A DNA stretch of 16,260 nucleotides. It comes from DATDDB01 sp036524005 (GTDB lineage: Bacteria; Pseudomonadota; Gammaproteobacteria; Burkholderiales; Gallionellaceae). The position numbers were made by a program, and so were the translations under genes. This document shows positions 6,446 through 13,814 of this stretch, piece after piece. The stretch is from the NCBI GenBank assembly GCA_036524005.1, contig DATDDB010000129.1:1-16260 (forward strand), written 5' to 3'. How positions within the stretch are numbered: the first letter of the stretch is position 1; the number at the start of each line of letters is the position of its first letter. Below the pieces are notes generated by a model. It saw only the letters and a list, made by a program, of their open reading frames with translations, had not been told where the DNA came from and did no database searches.

Positions 6446-6474
6446 ATGACCGCTCAGCAAAATATGGGTAAACT
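6446..6474 (+). promoter_or_regulatory. Weak candidate promoter for the serine hydrolase
   Basis: ATGACC (6446-6451), 17-base spacer, TAAACT (6469-6474), each matching 4 of 6 consensus bases. It would start transcription near 6481 and leave a leader of about 17 bases. It lies just beyond LexA operator 2. Confidence 0.25.
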
Positions 6475-6497
6475 TGTTCCAACCGGACAAATGAAAA

Positions 6498-7700
6498 ATG
6501 ACCACCTCCCGGCATGAATCGAAGTCCATCCAGGGCCGTGCCATCTCGGGCTACGTCAAGCCTGGGTTTGAAGCGGTGCGGGAAGCCTTCGTCGAGAATT
6601 TCGAGCGCCGCAACGAGCTGGGCGCCGCCTGCTGTATCTACCACCGCGGGGAAAAAGTCGTCGACCTGTGGGGCGGTGTCAGGAACGAATCTACCGGCGC
6701 ACCCTGGGAAGAGGACACGATGGTGATCGTGTTCTCGACCACCAAGGGACTGTCCGGCCTGGCCATGGCGCTGGCCCAGTCGCGCGGGCTGTTCGACTAC
6801 GACGCGCGCATTGCGGAATACTGGCCCGAGTTTGCCCAGCAGGGCAAGGACCAGATCACCGTGCGCCAGCTGCTGGCGCACCAGGCCGGTCTTTATGCAT
6901 TCGAGGAACTGGGCGATCGAAGCATCATCGCAGACCTCGACCGCCTGGCAGCGATTCTCGCACAGCAGAAGCCGGCGCATGCGCCGGGGGCGAGGCAGGT
7001 CTACCACGGCATGACCCTGGGCTACTACGAGAGCGAGCTGTTGCGCCGGGTGGACCCGAAACACCGCAGCCTGGGGCAATACTTTCAGGATGAAATCGCC
7101 ACGCCGCTGGGGCTCGATTTCTACATCCGCCTGCCCGAGGAAATTCCCGACAGCCGGCTGGCCACCCTGCGCCAAGCCAAGTTCGGCCTGTCCGCGATCT
7201 GCAGCGTGCCCTTCCCGATGTTCCTCGCGGGGATGAACCCGCGCTCGGAGTTTCGCAGGTCGCTTGCGGGCTCAACGTTTCCCCTGGACCCGGTGCGGGT
7301 GTATGCCAGGAACTTTGAGGTTCCGGCGGGCGGTGGCGTGGGGACGGCGCGCGCCATAGCCCAGGCATACAGCGTATTTGCCAGCGGCGGAAAAGAGCTG
7401 GGCCTGCGCGAAGAAACGCTGCGCCAGCTCATGGCGCCGCCTGTCGCGCCGCTGGAGCGCATTGCGCGATGGAGCCCCCAATTCTCGCTGGGCTTCATGA
7501 AGCCCAGCCCGGGCAACGCATTCGGCTCCCCTGCCGCGTTCGGCATGCGCGGGACCGGCGGTTCACTGGGATACGCCGACCCGGAAGCCCAGCTGGGATA
7601 CGGATATGTGCTCAACGGAATGGATTGGTATCTGGAAGACCCGCGCGAGCTCGCCCTGCGTACCGCGATGTATCGCTCGATAGGCCAGGGCATCCGCTGA
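6498..7700 (+). CDS. Serine beta-lactamase/esterase-family hydrolase (class C-like, EstB type)
   Basis: 400 residues with no signal peptide, so probably cytosolic. The family Ser-x-x-Lys motif is STTK (80-83), giving nucleophile Ser80 and Lys83. The Tyr motif is YHGMTLGYYESELLRRVD (from residue 169), with Tyr169 as probable base. The third motif near 352-356 is GTGGS followed by LGYADPEAQLGYGYVLN. This layout is typical of cytosolic class C-like esterases and carboxylesterases (EstB-like) rather than periplasmic drug-hydrolysing AmpC, so resistance should not be inferred. The substrate is unknown. The ATG at 6498 lacks a good Shine-Dalgarno; an out-of-frame ATG at 6491 opens an 8-codon frame across the start. 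The gene is divergent from lexA and shares its regulatory region. putA follows after 78 bases. Confidence 0.87.
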   Translation: MTTSRHESKSIQGRAISGYVKPGFEAVREAFVENFERRNELGAACCIYHRGEKVVDLWGGVRNESTGAPWEEDTMVIVFSTTKGLSGLAMALAQSRGLFDYDARIAEYWPEFAQQGKDQITVRQLLAHQAGLYAFEELGDRSIIADLDRLAAILAQQKPAHAPGARQVYHGMTLGYYESELLRRVDPKHRSLGQYFQDEIATPLGLDFYIRLPEEIPDSRLATLRQAKFGLSAICSVPFPMFLAGMNPRSEFRRSLAGSTFPLDPVRVYARNFEVPAGGGVGTARAIAQAYSVFASGGKELGLREETLRQLMAPPVAPLERIARWSPQFSLGFMKPSPGNAFGSPAAFGMRGTGGSLGYADPEAQLGYGYVLNGMDWYLEDPRELALRTAMYRSIGQGIR

Positions 7701-7722
7701 GTCTTGGGCGGCGGACGAGTGA

Positions 7723-7741
7723 TGCCCGCTTAGCGGGGGCA
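7723..7741 (+). terminator. Small hairpin between hydrolase and putA
   Basis: CCCGC, loop TTA, GCGGG (7725-7737), extendable by TG/CA with a 2-base bulge. There is no T-tract, so read-through into putA is likely. Confidence 0.25.
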
Positions 7742-7778
7742 GCGTGCAAAGCAACAGCCTGGAAATGGAGGGGCGGCG

Positions 7779-10757
7779 ATGGGTATCGAGGACGGCGAGA
7801 TTCGGGCGCAGGGCGAGGAGCTCTTCCGGCTGATGGAGACCGGAGCGCCGGCGCTGTTCGACAGGAAGCGCTGGGAGGGCATGCTGATCAACCTCGCCAT
7901 TTCCGACCCGGAGCTGAAGGTGCGGCTGTTCCGCTTCGTGGACGTGCTCCCCACCCTTTCCACCCCGGAGCAGCTAGCCTCGCACATCCGCGAATACTTC
8001 CTCGACCCGGGTTCGACTGTCCCGCCCCTCCTCAAGAAGCTCCTGGGTAGCGTCGAATCGCCGCTTGCGGCCGGGGCCGCCGCCGCGCTGGTGCGGCGCA
8101 ACATCGTATCCTTTTCGCGCGCCTTCATCGCCGGCGAAACCGCCGCGGAAGCGCTCCCGGCCCTGCAAACACTGTGGCGCGCGGGAGACGCGGCGACGGT
8201 GGACATCCTCGGCGAGGCGGCGCTCTCGGAGCCGGAGGCGCAGGAATACCAGAAACGCTACCTGGAGCTGATCGCGGCATTGGCTGCGGAGATGGCGGGC
8301 TGGCCCGCCCTTAGCCCAGAGCGCGACCGGATCGCGCGCGAGCAAAAGCTGCCGCGCCTCAACGTGTCGGTCAAGGTGAGCTCGCTGTTCTCGCGCATCG
8401 GGCCGGTGAACCACGAGGAAAGCGTGGCGATGGTCAAGGAAAGGCTGCGCCCGATCTTCCGCGCCGCGCGGCAGGCGGGGGGCGGCGTCAACCTCGACAT
8501 GGAGACGCACCACCTGAAGGACATCACGCTGGAGGTCTTCACCGGGCTGCTGGAGGAGCAGGAGTTCGTGGGCTGGGCAGGCGCGGGCATCGCCGTGCAG
8601 GCCTACCTGAAGGACACCTGGGACGACCTGCGGCGCCTGATCGAATGGGCGCAAGGCCGCGGCCAGCGCATCACGCTGCGCCTGGTGAAGGGCGCGTACT
8701 GGGAGCACGAGGTGGCGACGGCGCGCCAGAAGGGATGGCCGCTGCCGGTGTATGCCACCAAGGCCCACACCGACTGGAACTTCGAGCGCTGCGCCGATCT
8801 CCTGCTCGCGAACAGCGCCAGCATCACCCCGGCGCTGGCCACGCACAACGTGCGTTCCCTCGCCGCCGCCATGATCGCGGCGCGGCGCCACCAAGTGGAC
8901 AAGGACGCCTTCGAGTTCCAAATGCTCTACGGCATGGCCGAGCCGGTGAAGCGGGCGGTGAACAGCATAGGGTATTCAATCCGCGAGTATGCGCCGGTGG
9001 GCGCGCTCATCCCCGGCATGGCCTACCTGGTCAGGCGCCTGCTGGAGAATACCTCGGACGAGGGATTCCTGCGCAAGGCCTTCGTGGACAGGGCCGAGCG
9101 CGACCTGCTCCTGGCCGCGCCCGAACCCTGGCCCGGGGAGACGCATGCGGCCCGGGTTGAAGTGCCTGCCGCTGCGGGGAAGATAACGCCCTTCGCCAAC
9201 GAACCCCTGCTCGACTTTGCGCGCAAGGATAACCGCGACGCGGTCCGTGCCGCCATCGAGCGGGTGCGCGAGCAACTGGGACGGCATTATCCAGCGGTGA
9301 TCGGCGCGCGCGAAATACCGGGCAGCGACACTTTCTCCGCGGTGAACCCGGCGCGCCCGGCGGAAGTGGTGGGAGTCGTGGCTGCCGTCAGCCGGGAAGA
9401 CGTGGCCGAGGCATTGGAAGCGGCCCGGCGCGCCCAGCCGGAGTGGGAGCGCACGGGCCCCGCCCAGCGCGCGGCGCTCCTGTTCCGCGCTGCGCAGCTT
9501 GCGCGGGAAAGGCGCCTGGAACTGCTGGCCTGGCAGATATTCGAGACCGGCAAGAGCTGGGCCGAGGCGGATGCGGACGTGGCCGAGGCAATAGACTATT
9601 TCGAATACTACGGCAGGCAGATGCTGCGCCTGGGCGCCCCGGTCAAGACCGGCGACGCACCGGGCGAGGACAACCGCTATTTCTACCAGGCGCGCGGCGT
9701 GGCGCTGGTGATCGCGCCGTGGAATTTCCCGCTCGCCATCTCCGCGGGCATGACGGCGGCGGCCCTGGTTGCGGGCAACGCCGTGCTCTACAAGCCTTCC
9801 AGCCTTGCGCCGGTGAACGGCTGGCAACTCTTCTCGCTGCTGCGCGAAGCCGGGCTGCCGGACGGCGTGCTGAATTTCGTACCGGGCCGCGGCGCGGCGG
9901 TGGGCGGCTGGCTGGCAGAACACCCCGAGCTGGACCTGATCGCCTTCACCGGCTCGCGCGAGGTCGGCCTGGGGCTCATCGAGCGCGCGGCGCGGCGCAA
10001 TCCGGAGGCGCGCTCGGTCAAGCGCGTCATCGCCGAGATGGGCGGAAAGAACGCCATCATCGTGGATGCCGACGCGGACCTGGACCAGGCCGTGGCCGGC
10101 GTCATGCAGTCGGCCTTCGGCTACCAGGGGCAGAAATGCTCCGCCTGCTCGCGCGTGATCGTGCTGGACGGCTGTTACGAACGCTTTGTCGAGCGGCTTG
10201 CCGAGGCGGTGCGCGGCATCAGGGTCGGCGCGCCGGAAGACCCGGCGAATGCAATGGGGCCGCTGATCGAGGCGGGGGCCAGGGCGCGCCTGGAGCGCTA
10301 TATCGCCCTCGCAGGCGCCGAGGGCCGCATTGCCGTGCGCGGCGAGGCGCCAGCGGAGGGGTGCTACGTCCCGCCCGTGGTGGTGACCGGCCTGCCCCGC
10401 GATTCCCGCGTGCTGCGCGAGGAAATCTTCGGCCCGCTGCTGGCGGTGCTCAGGGCAGTGAACATGGATGATGCGCTCGCCCTTGCCAACGATTCCGATT
10501 ACGCCCTGACCGGCGGACTCTACTCGCGCAGCCCCGCCCACATCCAGAAGGCCGCGCGCGAATTCCGCGTGGGCAATCTCTACATCAATCGCGCCATCAC
10601 CGGCGCCATGGTGGACCGCCAGCCTTTCGGCGGCTTCAAGATGTCGGGCGTGGGCTCCAAGGCGGGCGGGGCCGATTACCTGCTGCAATTCCTCGAGCCG
10701 CGCACGGTGACCGAGAACACCATGCGCCGCGGCTTCTCGCCCGACGTACTGTCGTGA
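7779..10757 (+). CDS. putA: Bifunctional proline dehydrogenase / glutamate-semialdehyde dehydrogenase PutA
   Basis: 992 residues. It oxidises proline to pyrroline-5-carboxylate with FAD, then the hydrolysed semialdehyde to glutamate with NAD. Residues 1-190 form the N-terminal helical arm. The proline dehydrogenase barrel spans about 190-440 and contains VNLDMETHHLKD (237-248), LRLVKGAYWEHE (300-311), ALATHN (352-357), FQMLYGM (380-386) and RRLLENTSDEGFLR (419-432), whose arginines bind proline. The aldehyde dehydrogenase half (about 480-985) has APWNFP (646-651), FTGSREVG (723-730), Glu753 in EMGGKN, catalytic Cys787 in GQKCSACSR and EEIFGP (881-886). The length and the absence of a ribbon-helix-helix domain make this the short, non-DNA-binding PutA class, so it does not regulate itself. 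GGAGG lies 8 bases before the ATG. The protein is intact and all key residues are present. Confidence 0.96.
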   Translation: MGIEDGEIRAQGEELFRLMETGAPALFDRKRWEGMLINLAISDPELKVRLFRFVDVLPTLSTPEQLASHIREYFLDPGSTVPPLLKKLLGSVESPLAAGAAAALVRRNIVSFSRAFIAGETAAEALPALQTLWRAGDAATVDILGEAALSEPEAQEYQKRYLELIAALAAEMAGWPALSPERDRIAREQKLPRLNVSVKVSSLFSRIGPVNHEESVAMVKERLRPIFRAARQAGGGVNLDMETHHLKDITLEVFTGLLEEQEFVGWAGAGIAVQAYLKDTWDDLRRLIEWAQGRGQRITLRLVKGAYWEHEVATARQKGWPLPVYATKAHTDWNFERCADLLLANSASITPALATHNVRSLAAAMIAARRHQVDKDAFEFQMLYGMAEPVKRAVNSIGYSIREYAPVGALIPGMAYLVRRLLENTSDEGFLRKAFVDRAERDLLLAAPEPWPGETHAARVEVPAAAGKITPFANEPLLDFARKDNRDAVRAAIERVREQLGRHYPAVIGAREIPGSDTFSAVNPARPAEVVGVVAAVSREDVAEALEAARRAQPEWERTGPAQRAALLFRAAQLARERRLELLAWQIFETGKSWAEADADVAEAIDYFEYYGRQMLRLGAPVKTGDAPGEDNRYFYQARGVALVIAPWNFPLAISAGMTAAALVAGNAVLYKPSSLAPVNGWQLFSLLREAGLPDGVLNFVPGRGAAVGGWLAEHPELDLIAFTGSREVGLGLIERAARRNPEARSVKRVIAEMGGKNAIIVDADADLDQAVAGVMQSAFGYQGQKCSACSRVIVLDGCYERFVERLAEAVRGIRVGAPEDPANAMGPLIEAGARARLERYIALAGAEGRIAVRGEAPAEGCYVPPVVVTGLPRDSRVLREEIFGPLLAVLRAVNMDDALALANDSDYALTGGLYSRSPAHIQKAAREFRVGNLYINRAITGAMVDRQPFGGFKMSGVGSKAGGADYLLQFLEPRTVTENTMRRGFSPDVLS

Positions 10758-10871
10758 GCGGCACCGCTGCGGGCGGATAGCGAGCGCTGTCCGGGCAAAA
10801 GGAAGTTGGCCTACCCTGCCCCGCTGTTTTCGGCAATAATGACCGAGGTTTCGTTAACAATCGGTTATCAG

Positions 10872-11399
10872 ATGAGTGCTCACTTCAAGGGCGCAGGCCC
10901 CAGAAGCAATCTCTACAGCCAGTCCCGGTACAGCAACTGGACGCCCTACAACCCGTTCTATGCCGAAGGCATTGCCGCGTACCACAGGTTCCAAAACAGG
11001 TTGCCGAAGTCGCCCGCTTTCCCGCGCATCGTGAGCCTGCCGCCCCTGCCCGGCTTCATCCATCCCTGCAACCGCGAGCAGGTGGAGAGCCGCCTGGCCA
11101 AGATGCCGCCCGCGCACCTGGAAGGGCTGCGCGCCGTTTTCCTCCTGGCGGGACGGCGCAAGCAGGAACGCTCCTGGTACAGCGATCTGGCGTGCTATGG
11201 CTTCTACTGGAACGATTGCGTGTTTTTGTGCGCCCATCCGTTCAACCTGGGCGGCCACAACCTCGATTCGATCCGCGACTACTACCTCGACGACGTGCTG
11301 GTGCACGAGGTCGGCCACCACGTGGACCGCGAGCGCAACGCCCCCGACCGCAAGAAGGAAAACTTCGCCAATGGCTATGCCGAGCAGCAGCGCCGGTGA
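10872..11399 (+). CDS. Putative small zinc metallopeptidase (HEVGHH motif)
   Basis: 175 residues from the chosen start. The zincin motif HEVGHH (145-150) gives zinc ligands His145 and His149 and catalytic Glu146. The following KKENFANGYA (161-170) supplies Glu163 as a likely third ligand, as in gluzincin-like proteins that end in E-x-FA-x-xYA. A basic, aromatic N-terminal part (RSNLYSQSRYSNWTPYNPFY) and a YGFYWNDCVFLC strand precede it. There is no signal peptide. The frame stays open to a TTG at 10806 and another ATG at 10839; none of the three starts has a convincing ribosome-binding site. 10872 is preferred because the codons between 10839 and 10872 are AT-rich and unlike the rest of the gene. 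I cannot name the family or substrate. Confidence 0.68.
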   Translation: MSAHFKGAGPRSNLYSQSRYSNWTPYNPFYAEGIAAYHRFQNRLPKSPAFPRIVSLPPLPGFIHPCNREQVESRLAKMPPAHLEGLRAVFLLAGRRKQERSWYSDLACYGFYWNDCVFLCAHPFNLGGHNLDSIRDYYLDDVLVHEVGHHVDRERNAPDRKKENFANGYAEQQRR

Positions 11400-11422
11400 G
11401 GGCCGGGCATCGCAGTCGGGGC

Positions 11423-11428
11423 TATAAT
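11423..11428 (+). promoter_or_regulatory. Perfect -10 box TATAAT
   Basis: A consensus -10 between the metallopeptidase gene and the small exported protein gene, with no recognisable -35 at 16-18 bases. The predicted leader of about 70 bases contains a small hairpin (CGCCA-TTT-TGGCG, 11446-11458). Confidence 0.4.
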
Positions 11429-11505
11429 GCCCGCCATTCTCGGCTCGCCATTTTGGCGCGGCCGTGTTGTCTCAAATCAATCCTGCTTAACGGAGGTATC
11501 TCAAA

Positions 11506-11871
11506 ATGAAGAAATTCGCGCTCGCCCTGCTGTCTCTGCTTGTACTCGGGCACATCGCCCCCGTTGCCGCGGACCCGGCCGCAACGGATGACCACGGCTG
11601 GTTGGTCGGGAAATGGGAGCTTACCCTTGATCCGGACGGCGGCAAGACCGACTGGCTCGAGTTCGGGCGCGATGGCAAGGCTGCCAGCATCACCTCCGAC
11701 GGCAGGCGCATCCCCGGCGAATACGTGGTCACGGCAGGCAAGGTCCAGGTCGTTTACAGCTATCAGGGCAAATCCATTCCGCTTACCCTGAGCCACACGC
11801 CGGACAGGAAAAAACTGCTCCTGTATTCGGAGCGCACGCACAATACCTCGGAGTACCAGAAGCTGAACTAG
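11506..11871 (+). CDS. Small exported protein, lipocalin-like beta-barrel pattern
   Basis: 121 residues with a Sec signal peptide (MKKFALALLSLLVLGHIAPV) and likely cleavage after VAA near residue 22. The mature protein is about 99 residues and rich in short beta strands: GWLVGKWEL, TDWLEFGRDGKA, GEYVVTAGKVQVVYSY, IPLTLSH, KKLLLYS. An early GKW followed by alternating strands and loops is typical of small lipocalin/TIGR03067-like periplasmic proteins, but I cannot assign a family. It has no cysteines. GGAGG lies about 9 bases before the ATG, so the start is secure. A group of hairpins lies between it and the convergent gene ending at 11962. Confidence 0.72.
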   Translation: MKKFALALLSLLVLGHIAPVAADPAATDDHGWLVGKWELTLDPDGGKTDWLEFGRDGKAASITSDGRRIPGEYVVTAGKVQVVYSYQGKSIPLTLSHTPDRKKLLLYSERTHNTSEYQKLN

Positions 11872-11891
11872 CCGCCCAGCGGGGACTTCAC

Positions 11892-11954
11892 CCGCCAAGG
11901 CGGCAACAGGAAGGCGCGGCCAGCCGCGCCTATGCCCGGCGGCAGCCGCCGGGC
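11892..11954. terminator. Three hairpins in a row between convergent genes
   Basis: CCGCC-AA-GGCGG (11892-11903; the 2-base loop would need the stem to open slightly), GGCGCGG-CCAG-CCGCGCC (11913-11930, 7 bp) and GCCCGGCGG-CAG-CCGCCGGGC (11934-11954, 9 bp, perfect). No T-tracts follow. They lie between stop codons at 11871 (+) and 11962 (-) and could block transcription from both sides. Confidence 0.5.
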
Positions 11955-11961
11955 GCAGCGG

Positions 11962-12345
11962 CTATTCGGTCTTGCCGGAAAAGGCCGTATCGTTGAGCGC
12001 CACGAACTGGCGCGTCGACACGTCCTCGGGGTCCATGTAGTCGTTGGTCACTTCCCGCTGGTAAATCACTTCGTTCACCTTGCACCATTGTTCCCACACG
12101 GGCTGCCCCTTGCGCGAATGTCCCGGCAAGCCAGCCAGCCGGTATTGCTTGCCGCTGGCAGTGGTGACCGTCATGGTTTCCATCTTGAAATCCACGATTG
12201 GAGCGGATACGCAGCCTTCATCAATCGCGATGTCGTGCCCCCAGACATGGCGGCTGCGCGGGGCATTCCGCGGTATGACCTCAACCACCGTCCACCGGCG
12301 CACCGTGACCATGTGCGCACCACTTCCTATATCGCCATTCGACAT
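11962..12345 (-). CDS. Hypothetical protein
   Basis: 127 residues, family not recognised. No signal peptide or membrane helix. The sequence alternates beta-type stretches (MVTVRRWTVVEVIP, FKMETMTVTTASGKQYRLAG) with a Trp/Cys-containing middle (VWEQWCKVNEVIYQREV) and a polar C terminus. It reads like a small cytosolic beta-rich protein. The start is set by GGAGG about 5 bases before the ATG at 12345; a TTG four codons upstream lies inside that site and is rejected. The frame on the opposite strand over the same region is also open, but it lacks a ribosome-binding site and its translation looks random. It is divergent from pstS across about 210 bases. Confidence 0.62.
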   Translation of the reverse strand: MSNGDIGSGAHMVTVRRWTVVEVIPRNAPRSRHVWGHDIAIDEGCVSAPIVDFKMETMTVTTASGKQYRLAGLPGHSRKGQPVWEQWCKVNEVIYQREVTNDYMDPEDVSTRQFVALNDTAFSGKTE

Positions 12346-12384
12346 TTCAGCCTCCAATTTGATACAGAAAACATTCCGCCCAGC

Positions 12385-12435
12385 ATATGATCAACTGCGG
12401 TCCCGATCGTTTCGCACAGGCAAACATGATCATAT
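12385..12435. promoter_or_regulatory. Spaced inverted repeat ATATGATCA ... TGATCATAT
   Basis: Nine-base arms at 12385-12393 and 12427-12435, 42 bases centre-to-centre (about four helical turns), in the divergent region between the hypothetical gene and pstS. Each arm contains the palindrome TGATCA. It may be a regulator-binding pair; no known box matches. Confidence 0.3.
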
Positions 12436-12555
12436 TACAAAAATGACCTCCTTCAGGCAATGGGAATTGCTTGCACGCAACACCCCGACCCGCCCATCCA
12501 AGTACAATTGCCTTTCGATTGAACTTTATGCATGTGCCTGTGTCTTTTGCGGACT

Positions 12556-13632
12556 ATGAAAAAAATTACCCTTGCCTCGATCTATTGCCTGATGTTGTTC
12601 ACGGAAAGCGCCATTGCAGCTGGCATTTCCGGTGAGGGCGCGTCCTTTCCCGCATCCATCTACAAAGTATGGGGAAAAAACTTCAAACAGAAATCGGGGC
12701 TCGATTTCAGCTATGAGCCCTCCGGTTCCGGCAACGGCATCAAGCAGATTCAGGCGAAAGCCGTCGATTTTGGCGCCTCGGACAAGCCGTTAAAACCCGA
12801 GGAGCTCGACAAGGCCGGCCTGCTGCAGTTTCCAACCGTGGTGGGCGGTGTGGTTCCGGTGATTAATGTGGCAGGCATTGAATCCGGCACGCTGAAGCTG
12901 GATGGCCCGCTTCTGGCAGACATTTTCCTGGGCAAGATCACCAAATGGAACGATCCGGCGATCGTGGCGCTCAACCCGGGCATCGAACTGCCGAACGAGA
13001 ACATTGCGGTGGTGCACCGCTCGGATGGCTCCGGCACCACGTTTATCCTCACCAACTACCTGTCCAAGGTGAGCGCGGAATGGAAAGCCACCATGGGCGA
13101 AGGCACCCTGGTGCCCTGGAGGGTGGGCAGCGGCTGCAAAACCAACCTGTTGATCCCCGTTTGCATGTACCAGATCAACAACTCCATAGGCTATATGGAT
13201 TACGCCTATGCGGCAAAAGTTGGCATGAACATGGTGCAGATGAAAAACCGTGCCGGCCAGTTCATCACTCCAGGCGGCACGGCGTTCCAGGAAGCCGCCA
13301 AGCATGAAAGCTGGGAACAGGCTTCGCGCTTCTACGAGATACTGACCGATGAGCCCGGGGCCGCGAGCTGGCCGATCGTGGGCGCCACCTTCATCCTGAT
13401 GCACAAGGTGCAGGACAAGCCGGAAACCGCACGGGAAGTGTTGAAGTTTTTCAGCATGGCCTACAGCCATGAGGGCGATACCGATGCTTCCGAGCTCGGC
13501 TATGTGCCGCTGCCGAATAAGCTTAAAGATCAGATACGCCAGGTCTGGGCGACGGAATTCAAGGACGCCAAAGGCAATCTCCTGTGCAAGGACGGTTGCG
13601 GTGTGCCTGCGCCAGCGCCAGCCGCTCCCTGA
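12556..13632 (+). CDS. pstS: Phosphate ABC transporter substrate-binding protein PstS
   Basis: 358 residues. A Sec signal peptide covers residues 1-22. The mature protein has the PstS hallmarks: GEGASFPASIY (27-36), phosphate-contact segments PSGSGNGI (55-62) and DFGASDKPL (71-79), the ADIFLGKITKWNDPAI block (121-136), RSDGSGTTF (155-163) and IGYMDYAYA (211-219). It should bind phosphate in the periplasm. Unusually, the segment between VPWRVGSG and NNSIGY reads CKTNLLIPVCMY (194-205), with two cysteines where PstS proteins normally have a GxGNEGV-type loop. Two more cysteines (C345, C349) and a Pro/Ala tail end the protein. pstC, pstA, pstB and phoU are absent from the window. The ATG at 12556 is chosen because the signal peptide begins there; the ribosome-binding site is weak. 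Confidence 0.9.
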   Translation: MKKITLASIYCLMLFTESAIAAGISGEGASFPASIYKVWGKNFKQKSGLDFSYEPSGSGNGIKQIQAKAVDFGASDKPLKPEELDKAGLLQFPTVVGGVVPVINVAGIESGTLKLDGPLLADIFLGKITKWNDPAIVALNPGIELPNENIAVVHRSDGSGTTFILTNYLSKVSAEWKATMGEGTLVPWRVGSGCKTNLLIPVCMYQINNSIGYMDYAYAAKVGMNMVQMKNRAGQFITPGGTAFQEAAKHESWEQASRFYEILTDEPGAASWPIVGATFILMHKVQDKPETAREVLKFFSMAYSHEGDTDASELGYVPLPNKLKDQIRQVWATEFKDAKGNLLCKDGCGVPAPAPAAP

Positions 13633-13653
13633 GCGCCCCTGACCTCCCTCCTC

Positions 13654-13681
13654 CGGCATCCGGGATGATTTCCGGATGCCG
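13654..13681 (+). terminator. Hairpin after pstS
   Basis: A perfect 10-bp stem (CGGCATCCGG / CCGGATGCCG) with an 8-base loop starts 21 bases after the stop codon. No T-tract follows. It probably separates pstS from mlaF. Confidence 0.55.
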
Positions 13682-13754
13682 TTCCCGGGAAGCCCCCCTC
13701 AGGCCATTCCCGGCACAGTTTACGCCGCGCCATGATTCCGTAACACCATCCCTG

Positions 13755-13760
13755 TATATT
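13755..13760 (+). promoter_or_regulatory. Candidate -10 element of mlaF
   Basis: TATATT, preceded directly by TG, about 55 bases before the mlaF ATG. The -35 at 17 bases (ATGATT) is poor, so support is weak. Confidence 0.3.
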
Positions 13761-13814
13761 TTCGCCTGCGGCTGTGTGAAAATCATCCCGTAAACGTAAC
13801 CAGGGTGGCGAACC

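Noticed and set aside
6498..7700. Antibiotic-resistance beta-lactamase
   Set aside because: It has no signal peptide, and the YHG and GTGGS motifs fit cytosolic esterase-type family members rather than AmpC.
8976..10688. Very long open frame on the minus strand opposite putA
   Set aside because: It is antisense to an unmistakable PutA; the translation is His/Arg/Ala-rich with no family motifs. It arises from high GC content and codon bias.
12357..12357. TTG as start of the minus-strand hypothetical gene
   Set aside because: It lies inside the GGAGG ribosome-binding site that serves the ATG at 12345.
12346..12555. Pho box upstream of pstS
   Set aside because: ATGATCA (12426) and ATGACCT (12443) resemble half-sites, but the 17-base spacing does not fit the 11-base direct repeat of PhoB sites.
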